Source of the DNA: Norana najaformis
Taxonomy: Eukaryota > Annelida > Clitellata > Crassiclitellata > Hormogastridae
Reading direction: 5' to 3'
NCBI GenBank assembly: GCA_964023275.1
Contig: OZ029916.1
Coordinates: forward strand, 25,620,953 to 25,684,952
Length of the DNA stretch: 64,000 nt
The notes beneath the pieces were generated by a model. That model saw nothing but the letters and a program-made list of their open reading frames with translations, was not told the origin of the DNA and did no database searches. A program made the translations under genes and the position numbers. Shown here in pieces: positions 32,407 through 45,139 of this stretch (the stretch's first letter is position 1; each line of letters starts with the position of its first letter).

Positions 32407-35400
32407 CTACAAGCAGCAACAAATCCATCTCTTGATGACAGAAGAACCTGGCCAGACCAGGTGCAGTGGTAACTTAATTAGGGAAGACAGAAGAATTACG
32501 AAACTGGGAGGGGTGACTGAGATAGTGATGGTAGGTATACGCTCGAAGACAGTGCGAAAGGGGGTGGACACAGTTCTTGAAGAAGTTGGTTTTCATCGGT
32601 AGATGGCCTGTATAAGATATCTCATATGTATATAACATATAAAGTTCTTTGACCTTACAATACATCTTTGAATCTGTTGGATATATATATATAAATAAAT
32701 ATATATATATATATATTCACACATACATGCATATATGCATAGGCCATAAAAGGACTATATGGTTGCTCATAACTTGGAGATCACAAAAGAATTGACATCA
32801 TGTACGAAAAAAACTTAGAAAACTCTATACACGCAATGCACTTTATCTGTTTAAAGAGCCAATGCAAGAAATGCTTGTAAGGCGCTAAACAAATCCAGCA
32901 TTAACAATTGTCAGTGGACCGTGCATGGATTGTAAGAGCAGACAACGGAAGCAGCACTTACAGGAGAAGAAGAGTAATCCAGACACGCTTCGGTGAACCT
33001 CTTCTCTCTCTTTCCAACACATCTGCAGTCGAGACACGATCTCACTGACGAGCACGAGGGCGGCTCCGACGAAGTACAGGACTTGGGTTGCTAAGTGCCA
33101 CTCTACACGCAAAGCACAAAACCGCTGCTCTTCAACAAACGCTATACATTCATAAAAACAATATAACTCTACTCATCAACAAAAGCAACGCATTCCACTA
33201 TAGTAACAGTGCGCATAACTCTTGCTCATTCTGTTAATTATTTGGATCGCTTAGATGCCAGTAGTTTGCAATATTGTGACTGCACTGCACGCAGGTCTGG
33301 AATGCCTACCCATTAGACAAACTAGACAGCTGACTAGGGTCCTAACAGCACCAAGGAGCCTCATACGACGGCGCTGAAACTTTTTGCTCACCCCCTAATT
33401 CGGTAGATAAATTGCAGCACACACAATTGGACTCATAATTACAATTACCATAAATTATGTGAATATTTAGTGATCTATATAACACATAAATCGTAATCAA
33501 GATGGCTTCCAGAAAGCACTTATTGGCATATAAGTGCTTGGAATAGGGTTGCTCTGGTCCCCATTGAGTTTTTCCTCTGTCACTTTGCAATAATATCGTT
33601 GCATTTAATGAACATTAAATTTTCTGGTGTACAATAAAATGTATTTCAATTCAGTTCGGTTCAGTAAGTTAAAGTTCGCTGACTGCTACTGTTGTCGAAG
33701 TCAGCCTGCAGGTGCCTGAAGAAATAATTGCAAGATGCCCAGACCATTTCTGAATATTGAGACCGTTGGGCATTTGGAAGAAGTTCCGTTTTTCCAGTGG
33801 TCTTGATTATATACTGAAATCTAGAGTCATGCTCACTGAAGAATTACGACATAGCTATGGCCGATGAGATAAGCTTCCATAGCGTTACCCTTCATTTTAT
33901 AAGGACCTGCTTATTCACTTATTTATTTAAAACGGATGTGCCCTTTCCTGAGATTCGAACAGCCTCTTATCTTCCGCTATCTGAACCCAGACCGTCTCGC
34001 GATTTTGAGCGCACTGATTAGTCTTTCTCCCGGATGCCCTCTCTCCCGGATATATAAATTTCATAACTGGCCCGACCCCGGACTTTGATTTGTATACACT
34101 GTGTTTGCCAAGCACACAAATGCATCGCATATACCGCTAACCAAACAACAGAAAGTTGTCTTAGGCTCTTGGTTCGTATGCGTGAATTTCAGCACCGCCA
34201 GTTCACGTCTAGAGCAGCACAACGAACGGTTTATTCAACGCTATGCGCCTTAAAGTATGGCTTGGCCGACGTCTTCCGCACTATTTAGTTGTCAACGTGC
34301 GAAATATCTTGTCGCTCGGTCTCTCTAGCGTGAGATACAGCGCCGAGTTATATTAAGTGCACTCGAAGCATGCTGGCCGACAGCGACTGCCGGCGTCTCT
34401 GTAATAGAGCGGAGTTCTGGGGCAATTAATTATAGAAAGAGGCGCTGTGAAAAGAAATAATGACTTAATTATCATAAATTGAACTGATAAATAAATCGCT
34501 AAAATGTTAGAACTATACTAAAATGCACCAAACAAATTATATATCAGTCTGTTAGCTGGTCTGGTTAAGTACATTGGGTAAAGCGTACGTCAAGGCTCCT
34601 CTGGTACGTGAGGATGCCGGTTCGTTTACGCCTACCGATAGTGACTTATTTCAAAGATTTTAATCTCGCGCTAGCACGGTCCTAACGCGGAGACCTTAAA
34701 TAGCGTGATGCCATTCAAACGGACAGCGGTGGTGAAGGATCTCACCCGATAAATTTATTGAAAAACGAGCAGTCTCGGGGTCATAGTGATGCATGCTACA
34801 GAATAACACATACATTTACATTTTACATTTATATACAATTCGGGTAGTATATAAATAACTCTTATAATTATTTCTGAAAAAATCAACATTTGTGTTGTTA
34901 ATAACTGTATTGCTTGTTATTAGGTTGCCATAATTAATTGGGACTCTGGCCCCTCTGGATCTGCCTTTTGTACTCCAATAACCTGTTTACTTCATCCTAA
35001 AGTTGTATCTTTATTTTAATTGTTTTTGAGATCAGTAAACAAAGATGAAAGAAAAATAGCCTTGTGGTCGGTCCGCCACAGAAGTCCATCAAGTTTTGGC
35101 AGGAAGCCTTGATACAGACAATGCAGATGGGATTTTAATGGCCGCCCAATGTAATTTGGAGTCTGATGCTTCATCAAATAAACGAGTGACCCCCGAAGTT
35201 GTCAGTAACCAAGCTATAGAGTTTGATGTCTGGGCGAAAACGTGCTGATTACCGTAGATTGAATGCTGCATAGGATCCAGCCGAGCAAAAGCGTCATCAG
35301 CATATTAAAAGACAGGTACAGCGATTGTTCCACCTGAACGTAGTACTTGTCTATATATAGTAGCTGTGTGGGTGTGCGAGAGAGAGAGACAGACAGAGAC

Positions 35401-35862
35401 AGACAGACAGAGATAGAGAGAGAGAGAGAGAGAGAGCAAGAGAGAGAGAGAGAGCAAGAGCGAGAGAGATACTCTGTTCTAAACCCAATATTTTCATCAT
35501 TTATCACATGCCTGAACGACACAGGGGTCAGATACCATAAACAAGAAGACGGAAAAGTGGGGGAGAGAGATAGAGAAGGTATAGGAAGATCGGACAAATG
35601 AAACCAGTTTAAGCTGCGCCAATGGACCAGTGCGCACGTGTGTATTGCACGTGCGTAAAAGCCAGTGTTGAACATGAAGACCCATGTATGTTTGTCTCTT
35701 CGCCAGTGTGGACCCAGTTTCGAGCGCTTTGGAGAAGTCCTCAAAAGGCGCTTTACCAAACGCAGGATACAAACATACATACATAAGTACATACATACAG
35801 ACATACATAGAAAAAACATACACACATACATACGAACATACATACATACATACATACATACA

Positions 35863-35893
<31 letters not shown>

Positions 35894-36171
35894 TTTCTAG
35901 GGCGAGTGGGACGTCTTCTCATCTGCATATCGGCTCAGATCCAATAATATTACACTACATATTAAGTTAGCATTAATGATCTCGCACGTGACATTGCGTA
36001 CACTGAGTCATAGGTAATTTACTTGGATGGCTGAAAAGGTGAAAGCAAAACAAGAAACGCATTGCCAATAGAAGATTGTTTTCTGTCTACCAGAACATAT
36101 AAATTAGTTCTACAGGTGAGAACCGCAGGTAAAGGTGAGGCAGTCATCATTGGTGAGAGAGAGAGCGAGAC

Positions 36172-36202
<31 letters not shown>

Positions 36203-39200
36203 ACTGCACCATTCATGCTATACATCATTCCATCACGATTGAATCGGCGAATGTCAGTCAGCAAGCCAACTAACCAGCCAACCAGTTAGCCAGCCAGCCA
36301 GTGAGTAAATGAGTAAGTCGGACAGTCAGTCATTCATTCAGTCGGTCGGTCAGAGGCGGTCAATCACCGAAGGAAACGAAGATTACTTTTGTGCTCATTG
36401 TCGCTGAATAGATGGCAGCTCGACCCGGTAATCATGACAAGGTGGTGATGAGAATGACGAGTTGTATGATTAATTCGTGATTAGTTCACCTAGCTTATTT
36501 TAGCTTCATCACTATTTGAAATTAGTAAACAAGGACACATGCCGGTCGCATAAAATAACATTTCACATTGAACCCCATTTAACCCTTGTTGTTGTTGCTA
36601 TTAGGCCTGTTAGAAACGTTGACGCGTTTCATTCTGATTGGTTTCGAGGTCTGACCTTGCCTTGGTCTTAAAGGTCTGGCATTGACCTTGCTGCTTCCGG
36701 CTCTTACCTTAGCGTTACCGATTTATTTTTGTCTAAGTTTTTTGTTATTGTCTGATAGATTATCTACAAAAAGTGCGAATTATTATTTCAGCGTAATAAT
36801 TTTTCAAGTAGCATTATTTGACCTTTTCCGATTATTCTAAATAGTGATTAGGCTAGTAAATTTAATAGAGCATTAATCATATGTATACGCCTACAAGTTA
36901 TTGTCATCACAGCCTCATCATCGTCATCATCATGTAGTAATAGATGCGCTTCAACTAAAAGATTCTAAAACCCAAGGACCCATCTGTCGAGGATTATTCT
37001 GGCAAATATGCAGATCGCATCAACTGCGGAGTCAGCCAAGCATAACTAAACAAACTCAGCTGTAAATCCGAATGGCACGCATGATATGTTCAACACCCCA
37101 TGCATGGGTGACCTTAACATGTATGAATGCACATGTGGTTATTTTTGTGCAAATTGAGGCCCTTATTCATCAGATACCTACTGTGACCTAAAAATGAGAA
37201 GCCGTTGAATTAATGAGGGATTTCTGTAGTTCCAACAACTCTGGCAAGTATGTCATGCAATGTTCCACGTAACCAAATCCACGAAACTGTAGTTAAGTTA
37301 TTGTTAAATGTAGTTGTGTCACGTCCGTTGCTGTTGACGAGTAGGATCATAGAAACACGAATGATCACTCTGATGCAAGACCACGTGCAAATCCTCATTT
37401 CCCTCTTTCTTCTCTAATCATCCATGCCTCCTCCTAGATGTCCTCTTCCTTTTCCTCCTGCTCCTCATCTCCTCTCGCACACTCTCAACCTCACCTTCTC
37501 CTTGTCGCGAAAATTCACAGTAGAACAACTGCAGTTACTCCTCGTCAGTGAACCTGGCGTCATTTGTAGGCATGTGAAAAGGCTGTGATTTTAGCGGAGA
37601 AGGAACTTCTTCGATGGCTTCCCCTCTGAAGACACATTCTCCGCAATACCTTTTGCTTCCATCCAAAGGTCTCCTTCGCTGCTTCCAACCACAAAACCGC
37701 AGGCTGTTCTGATCGCTCATCTGACTAATATTGTCAATCCAGAAGACGAGGTTCAAATCCCCGTTAGGTCAAAACATTTTTTCAAAAATTCTGCTCCACT
37801 CGCGCTTGTTGGCTGCTTGATTCTGGTTCAAAACGTCTATTATATATAGCGCCATTTACATGTCCGTATGCAAGCATACATAAAGTAGGGATAGGTACAG
37901 GGTATGGGCCTGCCTAATGTTGGAGGGACATATAGGTACTGGGCAATAGGATGTAGTAATAAAGCAATTAGGCAAACCGTTACCTCACCAAGTATGGGAA
38001 GTCCACTACATCCCTGGATCAACAACTTATGAATATGTAGGCTTATACATAAAACAATCTAAGATAACTGTATTACCTACAAGTTCTTATATCGTCTTTT
38101 ATATTATAAGACGATATAGTAGGATATATAGCTTCGACATCAATTAACAAGACACTCAAATAACCCTGGCTATAGTTAAGAGATTTAAATATCGAGTTAG
38201 CACGGCCAGTGCACGGGCACCTTAAATATCCTTCAAACGGGCGCCACTATAAATATAAAGGTAAAGGTAACGCACTTGCTTACACACTTCTATAGAAACT
38301 CTTCGGGATCATGATCGTGGTCTCTAGGTAGTAAGATATCATTTGCTTAAGGCGCAAACACGATCACACCATCAGGCCTGTGAAGAACCCCTCAGCTGAC
38401 GCTGGCACTCGCTTATACCGACCCCGCAAGGATGGAGGGTTGAGTGGCAGCTATATGGCGTGTGATTTCACGCATTAGCTACAACTAGCGTCGCATAAAC
38501 AACATCATAAAGCTGCGCGTGTCTTGGCAAGTCAACAGATTGAAATTATAAGGATCACTTTAAACTGTAGGCCTTTTTTGCATAGCTATGAGCATTTATT
38601 TAGCGACTTTTTATGAACCTCTCAAAGGTATTTCATGTCATTATATAAATGACTTCAAACGATGCTTTGGCCTTGGTTTGATTGCCCTGATTGAAAATGT
38701 GCCAAAACCTAGGGCTCCGCCCCCGCCATTATCAATTTCCTCTCTCGCATGAATATTACTATAGGCGATTCATTATTTTCTAGTTAGAGTTCCATCACCA
38801 TTCTGAAGAACAGCTAGAAGGAGATGTCTGCTCCAGTCTGACATTTATGCTTGAAACTAATCAGACATTTACCTGTCTGTCACAGGCCAAATATGGTCCC
38901 ACATGCACCTGGGCATCTTTGGCATGGCTGAAAATATCGAGAACTCTTTGACACCTCTGACCGATATTAATACCACGCTGTCACTGCTTCTGTATCTTTA
39001 ATTTTCTCTGTCTTTTTGTGCATTTGTCTTCAGTTGCTGCTTCTATCTTTATATTTTTACTCAGAACAATTTGAAGCTGTCGATGAAGAAGCGGAGGTAC
39101 TGCGAGAGGATCTAAGAAGATCTAAGAAATGTACAAATGACTACAGGATTGGCAGAAGCATTTTAATTTTGAAAAATGCTCGGTAATGCATTTGGAAAAC

Positions 39201-41738
39201 ACAAACAAAGGGTTTTCATATGAAGTGGAGAGTAAGGCACTGAAAATTAGGTAGGTAGAAAGATACCTGTGTGTGATTATGCATGAGAGTGCAAAACCTT
39301 CCTGCTAAAGCAGGAAACAAGTCTAACTCAACCTTAGGCATGATCAAAAGAATAGCAGAAACAAGGATAGAATACTGAGGTTGTACAAGTCATTGGAGAG
39401 GCCACACTTGGAATACCGTATTCATGCATGGAATCCATACCTAAAACATGTCATAGAACAACTGAAGAAAGGGCAGCGAAGAGCTATAAGAAAGAACGGT
39501 TGAAAAGATGTGAGGTAACAACATTAAAGAGAAGTAGGAGCAGGGGAGACCTAATTAAGCTTATAAAATCATCAGTGGAAAGGAGTCAGTGCAATGGCAG
39601 AGGTTCTTTGAATTAGCACCGAACAAGGCGAATCGTGCTACAGGTATAATTTTAGAAATGGAATGGAACACTAGGCAGAAATTCTTTAGAGTTAGAGTTG
39701 TAGACTGGTGGAATAGTTTGGATGATAGTGCTGTCTCAGTGGACACTTTCACAGCTTTTAAGGAGCTAAGCTAGAAAGGACTGGATATTAAACATTCCTG
39801 GTTAAATTGCAGTGGTTCTAATACAGATTACAAGTCTTCTCAAATACTTAAAATTCTTATGATGTTAAGCTTATTCGTTCCTTATTATTTAGAACGTGTT
39901 CTTGTTTCTGTCATCGTCTGTTGTCGTTGCTGCTGTAGTCACTTTGCTGCTATCAGCAGCTGTAAGCAGTTGTGGCTAGGGGTCGATCTGTATAAGAGGT
40001 GAAAGCCCCTCATTCATTTCCTCTTTTTCGCTGTTGTTCATAGATCTTGGCTGTGTTTCCTGTACCAAAAATCGCACGTGGGTTGTGTTAAAACCTTACT
40101 GTAGTGATGGCACTACTGTGATGTTGCTAAGCCAGATGATGCCTACACAGCGATGACGCAAAAGGTGACCACGACGATAATGGCGGAATTAAATGCCCCC
40201 TTGTTGACTTTGTATGATCAGATCAAGGCATAGACGGCAGTGACGCTAACAACGCTGAGGCTAACATATGACCCAGACTGACCTCAATATTTTTAGTGAT
40301 TAGATCACGATGTAATTGCGTTATTTCTCTGTCTCATCCATCCATGGCCTCATATTTCAGATTCGCTAAGCTGCACAAAAGTGAACTGGTTGTCACACAG
40401 GCCGGATCTTTCACAGTGCAGCATAGAGGCCTACCAAAACCTGTCATCGATTTCGGCCAATTTCGTAGGATGAGCCTCACGGAGATGTTTAATATAAGGA
40501 TTGTTAATATAGCTCTCACAAACAAGTACAGTTATACTGGGCCAACAGAATACACGTGATTACAGCATAGCACACGATAACAAAGGAACGCAGCGCTTGG
40601 TAGCCACTTGGTTTTGTTGACATGACGCTGGCAGGTGCAACGAAATTAAGCGAAACTGAACCAACATACATCTAGTACTTGGATGAGTGACCGTCCGTTG
40701 AATACCGTGTGACCTGGTGCACGCTCAGCCCTCCATTCTTTTGGGGTCGTATCAATGCAAGTTGGAAGTTAGAATGGTGTCCAGTTGATGGATTGCTGCG
40801 GTCGTGTTTGCGCCTCAGCCGAATAATGTTCCCACCTCAGAACCACGCTTCTGGGAAGTTTCCACAGAGGCGTGTAAACAAGTGCTTTGCTTTTGTCTTT
40901 ACCGTTTACATAGCGAATATTCCAGATAAAACGACGATCAAGGTCTTTAAGACTTCTGCTAAAATTCTGGGGCACACTTAGTGGGTCTGCAGTCAGGCAT
41001 GACTCGCGTTCACCCAAGACCCACTTTCTTACAAACTCTTACAAGTAGGCCTAAAATCGGAGAAGACGCATTTAAAGTAGACTTTGTCGAAGCCCTACAA
41101 AGGAGGGTTGCATCATTTTGTCCGGCTCTGACAGTGACGGTATATCCCTTCTTCCTCTTATCTCTCTCTCTCCTGTCCAACCACAAACACCACCCTCTGT
41201 AGCTGCCACGCTGTCTCTCCGTCTGACTTGGATCTTGACCTGGAACAGAATCCTTTCGCCTATCAATTTTGTTTGACTGAGCGTCTGTGAATAAGCTAGT
41301 CCCCGCGGCGCGGCTGTCGTTGGGCGCCGTAGAAATCTCGGAATTACGATTACGATTACGGTTATCCCAGATAGTTGAGTTCACTGGGCCCATCGGTGTC
41401 CCGCACTGTTACACTGATGAAAACTCTGGCCAAATGCGGGCCAGAAAATGCCCAATATTCAGACAGTTTGACTTACTGAGCGGCGTCAGAAGATTCTTCT
41501 GAAGCATGTAGTCTGCTTCCCAGAACCACTGGCATCTTGAGCCGCACTGCGCCCACAGACCACGCGAGTAGTTTCCGCTCCAGGGCACAGGACTCGGCAG
41601 AAGATAGGCCTTGTTTGTTATGGCTGGCTCCAATTGCTTGAGGTTCTGCAGCCAGAACGGACCAAAGAAGCTAAGCCCACAGGCGATGACAGCCCCGGAC
41701 AGGAACATCGACGCAGCTGTGAACATCTGTTTCGACAT
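32192..41738 (-). CDS. Claudin/PMP22-like four-TM protein, three exons, 205 aa
   Basis: Join of 41477-41738, 32962-33102 and 32192-32406 on the minus strand; phases match at both junctions and the total is 618 nt including the stop. Topology: TM1 (about 5-28), a long first extracellular loop, TM2 (about 89-110), TM3 (about 128-150) and TM4 (about 172-200). The loop carries the claudin-family signature: W53, GLW at 60-62, C65 and C69, here with a short C-x3-C spacing. N56 is a glycosylation sequon (NYS). A short basic C-terminus (CWCRRVK) lacks an obvious PDZ ligand. Such proteins sit in cell junctions or the plasma membrane; the exact role of this divergent invertebrate form is unknown. It could equally be named PMP22/EMP/claudin superfamily or gamma-subunit-like. 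Intron 1 is 8,374 nt and intron 2 is 555 nt. Confidence 0.85.
32680..32717. repeat. (TA)n microsatellite
   Basis: TATATATA, with ATAAATAAA in the middle; in intron 2 of the claudin-like gene. Confidence 0.9.
32962..33102 (-). CDS. Claudin-like exon 2: TM2 and intracellular loop (141 nt)
   Basis: The acceptor ends GTGTAG and the donor is GTAAGT. It reads WHLATQVLYFVGAALVLVSE and a charged loop (CWKEREEVHRS), then the start of TM3. Confidence 0.85.
34553..34825 (+). mobile_element. tRNA-derived SINE, family 1
   Basis: Begins TAGCTGGTCTGGTTAAG, with the B-box region GATGCCGGTTCG, then the core GCTAGCACGGTCC, GAGACCTTAAATAGCGTGATG and CAGCGGTGGTGAAGGATCTC. The tail is rich in CATTTACATTT. It lies inside intron 1 of the claudin-like gene. 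Confidence 0.75.
35378..35470. repeat. (GA)n/(CAGA)n microsatellite
   Basis: GAGAGA with GACAGACAGA and GAGCAAGAGC variants. Confidence 0.95.
35773..35893. repeat. (TACA)n microsatellite
   Basis: A pure TACA run of about 60 bp at its end; starts after CAAAAGGCGCTTTACCAAAC, an SINE/LINE-tail-like sequence. Confidence 0.95.
36155..36202. repeat. (GA)n microsatellite
   Basis: GAGAGA run with GAAAGAGA interruption. Confidence 0.9.
37700..37802 (+). mobile_element. tRNA-derived SINE, family 2
   Basis: GTCAATCCAGAAGACGAG, then the B-box GGTTCAAATCC, then AAAACATTTTTTCAAAAATT and CTGCTCCACT. It aligns with copies at 53941 and 57861. It lies in intron 1 of the claudin-like gene. Confidence 0.55.
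38088..38118. repeat. 11-bp inverted repeat
   Basis: TATATCGTCTT and AAGACGATATA around the 9-nt TTATATTAT loop; in claudin-like intron 1. Confidence 0.7.
38190..38245 (+). mobile_element. SINE family 1, truncated core only
   Basis: GAGTTAGCACGGCCAGTGCA, GGGCACCTTAAAT and TTCAAACGGGCGCCAC match the family-1 core. The tRNA head and the distal part are missing. Confidence 0.55.
39080..39790 (+). mobile_element. CR1-type LINE fragment, broken
   Basis: FNFEKCSVMHLENTNKGFSY, SLERPHLEYRIHAWNPYLK, LKRSRSRGDLIKL and RQKFFRVRVVDWWNSLDDSA are the thumb/C-terminal blocks of CR1-like reverse transcriptases. The frames are split (39428-39616, 39589-39774). It lies in intron 1 of the claudin-like gene. 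Confidence 0.75.
40594..40715 (+). ncRNA. 5S rRNA-like sequence (decayed 5S pseudogene or 5S-derived SINE head)
   Basis: The 3' half reads CTAGTACTTGGATGAGTGAC then CGTCCGTTGAATACCGTGTG, close to the 5S internal control region (TAGTACTTGGATGGGAGACC, GAATACC). AAATTAAGCGA matches the A-box side. The 5' half is very diverged. It lies in intron 1 of the claudin-like gene. A functional 5S gene is unlikely. Confidence 0.55.
41130..41372 (+). mobile_element. L2-type LINE 3' end with ATTACG tail
   Basis: The CT-rich C-terminal coding end, TTGGATCTTGACCTGGAACA, GAGCGTCTGTGAATAAGCTA, GGGCGCCGTAGAAATCTCGG and three ATTACG units match the copies at 16085 and 28060. It lies near the 5' end of the claudin-like intron 1. 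Confidence 0.75.
41477..41738 (-). CDS. Claudin-like exon 1: TM1 and first extracellular loop
   Basis: ATG at 41738; 87 codons plus one base, then the consensus donor GTAAGT. It holds TM1, the GLW-C-C signature and LLTPL. The last base pairs with exon 2 to give Lys, so the joined protein reads TPLKWHLATQ. Confidence 0.87.
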
Positions 41739-41739
41739 G

Positions 41740-44700
41740 GTCGAAGAAAGGACTTGACGAGGCTGATGAAGTTCTGTCGGATGGAAATTCAGTCTTAGTA
41801 GACGCAGGAGAAATCGTTTCGAGCTGATAGATGCGACTGAAGAGGCGAATATCGGTGAATGAGTTTCCTGTCGTCGTCTGATATTCTACGACTGCCTTTA
41901 ATGAATGCGTGAAAGAGAGACAAACGCTGCAAGCATCACGCATAAGCCTATACCCTAAACAAGCATACGCACACAAACATACTGACTCTGTCTCTGTTTC
42001 TTTGTCTCTGTCTGTCTCTCTAGCAACAAATACCTGTATGAGAGCGGTGACGACAACTTCAGCTACCTGTATGCCACGCCAGTTAATATAGGCCTGCGAG
42101 AGTAACCAATCACTTCTCGTCTGTCGTGAATGCACGTGTGTGCATACCTGGGTGCTTATTGAAGAAGATCGAGCATCTGACCAAAAATAGGATTCTTCTC
42201 CAATCAATTCTTGTTCTGAGTTCCAAGAAGACACAAGCAAGACGAGAACAGTACTAGTTAGGCCTATATGTGGTAGGCCATAGATTCACAGGCCCTAAAT
42301 ACACCTTATAATCTGGCCGTGATACGCATTTGCATAATTATGTGTGAATATAGGCCTACTATGTAGGCCTATCCCACATATATAGGCCTACATACCATAT
42401 TTATGATAGGATTTCTACGTAGCGTATTACACATTACATAGGAAAATGGGTTTCTTTGCACAACAGTCACGAACAATAACAAGAACAATGAAAAACCGGC
42501 TGAGCGAGCAGTGTCAGCAATTACAGTAGCAACAATCTACGAGTGAGTGAGTAAGTAAGCAATGAATTTGTTAACACGCCACATGTCCATCGACTGAGCG
42601 AGGAATCGGAGGCGTGGGTTAACTAACGTGGGTTAACGGTGTTTCTGACAAAACGCTCACGCTGCTGTTTTAATTATGCTAAAGAGATTAAGCTGGCTTT
42701 GTATGGGGCTGAGAAATTCGATAGATTTACTGTTGTATTACATATACAGTGCGACTATGATTGGTGTCGACCAGGACGAGGAAGCAGAATGGGGTGAGGA
42801 AGGGTGAGAGGGACTGTGTAGAGATGAAATGAAGGATATAAGGAAGCGAAACGAGAAAGCAACAGAAGTGGAAAGAGTTGTACATAGTTGATGTACAGAT
42901 AAAAAAGACAGGCGGAAAAGTCGAAGCATGAAGAAAGTTGAAAGGTGAATAAAAGAGGCGGAAAAGGACGAAGGAAGGTGAAAGAAGGAGCAGAGAAAGA
43001 TAGAGAGTGCATGAATGACAACGCCTCAACTTTAGCTGCTGTGCTCCTCGTCTTTGGAATCGTCTACCACTCTACCACAAAAGGCCCTATCGTCTTTTAA
43101 ATCACTTTTTAAGACTCACTGCTTTACCCTGGCTTTTGCATGAGTCCATCTAGGCCCCTTGCGATCATACATCCGCGCCTCAGATTCAGATGTACTGACA
43201 TTGCGCCAGTTACAAGTGTTTTAATTTTTAAAAAATTAATAAAAAATAAGCGCATTGGATGGGTTGACGGCTTGTAACTTAGTGTACATTATGCACGAGT
43301 CGGTTCCTATGCATGCTCTGTTAAAATTAATGTCTGATGACTAAAGACTTTAGAGTGCGGCTTTCAGACAACACACTGTCTGGCATGCATCGAACTAGCA
43401 GGCCTTATACTACAGCCAGACATGCGCCTGGCCTTTTCCAGTAAGTTGACGTATTCGCTGGTGCAACCAAGTATGTTGCATAAATATTTAAACGGCATTG
43501 ATTTGGGAACAGCTTATAGGTTAGACCGTTAGACATTAGGCCTAAGCTTGTGCTTTGATCAGAGGATTATGTGTCTACGAAGCCTACTAGTGCCGTTAGG
43601 TCTACCAGCGCACAGGCCTCGGTCGATGCGTGAAACAGATCCAGTGTGTGAGGATGTTGCCTGAGTAATAGATCAATCTCTATCACCCACTTGCAGATAA
43701 AGCTGCAGATATATTATTATTAGCTCAGCCATAAGACACACCCGACTCCTCCTAGGAAAACACACACACACTGCAGTTGTCAAGGACACAGATCTCATGA
43801 TCTGCAACCATGGCGACGAAGGACGCTTAAGACATAGCTCTTTCAGATCGAACACGAAGCATCCATCAAAGATAGGAACCACTACAGCCAGACAGACTCT
43901 CGCACGCGATACACGAGGAATCAGTATTTGATGCATCTGATGTAGGCCTAATACTCCCGTATGAACAATCATAAACCCAGATACCCACATTATACACGTG
44001 CTGTGCTTAAGAGTACGAACGCAGTTAATCGTAGCCCAGCTCTAAGTCCAGCTAGAATATAATATCAATAATTAGTAGTATAAAATTAATAATTATTAGG
44101 CCACACATGGCGATTGAGCGATCGCTTTCGAACGCAGACTATGACAATTCATGATACTGCACCGCACTTACACCAACAGTGACAGAGAGTGCATTACACA
44201 GGCTATGGTCAGCAGGTGTAAGTCAATCCGAGCAACCTCTGCCGCCTCCCCCCCCCCGACCCTCGTATAGGCTCGCGCTCCACGATCGCCATGTAGGCCC
44301 TTCTGAAATCCTAGATCCGCCCTTGCCAAGAGCTATGGTTACTGCTCAGCTGAGTCGTGGATGGATGCGTGTGCCTAATCGGGCTCTCAAAGGAGTGGCC
44401 TTGAGGATTTTAGACATCTCTTCGAAGGAATATGATGAAACAAGAGTCCTGTGTTTATTTGTGCATTTGACTGTTGACGTAAACTTACTCAATTCGACAG
44501 TTTAAAACTACAAAAATTATGTAAAACATAACAAAAAAGTGAAAATCAAAACAATCACTAATTTTGTCTATACTGTCTGACTGACTGCAGTTAGTGTTTT
44601 AAGGCACAGGCCATACTGAAATAACTATAATGGAAGATCACAAAAATTACCTATTTTGGACCTCTCGACCATCCTCTGCATTTGGCATTACCCTCCTCTT

Positions 44701-44890
44701 CCCTCTAACCCCTCGCTTTGCCGGCATTGGGGTGACCAATCCCTTCTCCTCAGGGGCAATCCTCCCTCCCCTCTGCAAACATCCTTATGGACGACACCAA
44801 TTACAGTTGCACTGTACATATAATATAGCAGCAAATCTCTCGAATCTCTCAGCGCTATACAAAGCTGTGTCAGGATGATCAGCTTAATCA
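41740..44890. other. Intergenic, upstream of the claudin-like gene; AGGCCTA-rich
   Basis: No exon recognised. Contains a cluster of TAGGCCTA words at about 42258-42395 and a possible LINE tail at 43040. The claudin-like promoter should be in the first part, but no clear core element is seen. Confidence 0.5.
43040..43200 (+). mobile_element. Possible L2-like LINE tail
   Basis: TTTGGAATCGTCTACCACTC resembles LWNRLP, and FKSLFKTHCFTLAFA resembles the terminal FKxxLKTHLF block. Very degenerate. It resembles the copy at 58860 in its CCTCAGATTCA segment. Confidence 0.4.
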
Positions 44891-44898
44891 CCAGCCAT

Positions 44899-44995
44899 AT
44901 ATCAAATCAATTCCTATATCAAATCAATTCCTATATCAAATCAATTCCTATATCAAATCAAGCCTTACAACAAATCAAGTCCTATATCAAATAAA
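44899..44995. repeat. 17-bp tandem repeat, about six copies
   Basis: Unit ATATCAAATCAATTCCT; the first three copies are exact and later ones drift (ACAACAAATCAAGTCCT). Confidence 0.92.
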
Positions 44996-45139
44996 GTCTG
45001 CAAAAGCCAGGTAGTCTGGTTAATTTCGGTTCCAGGTCGGATTCAGAGGAGTTAACACACGAAAACAGCATGGTGCAGTTAAAATACCAATAACATGAAA
45101 CCAAAAGACATCTAACAGTAAAACTGTACAATAAAGATG

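Noticed and set aside
34553..34640. tRNA gene suspected from A and B boxes
   Set aside because: No proper cloverleaf with an acceptor stem; the copies share a long non-tRNA core, so they are SINEs. The same holds for 5296-5502 and 61651-61905.
41671..42240. 189-codon minus frame overlapping claudin-like exon 1
   Set aside because: Different frame from the claudin-like exon, and no domain; the claudin frame has the family signature and splice sites.
44899..44995. Regular repeats considered as a CRISPR array
   Set aside because: Units are directly adjacent with no spacers and the genome is eukaryotic; the same holds for 23594-23689.
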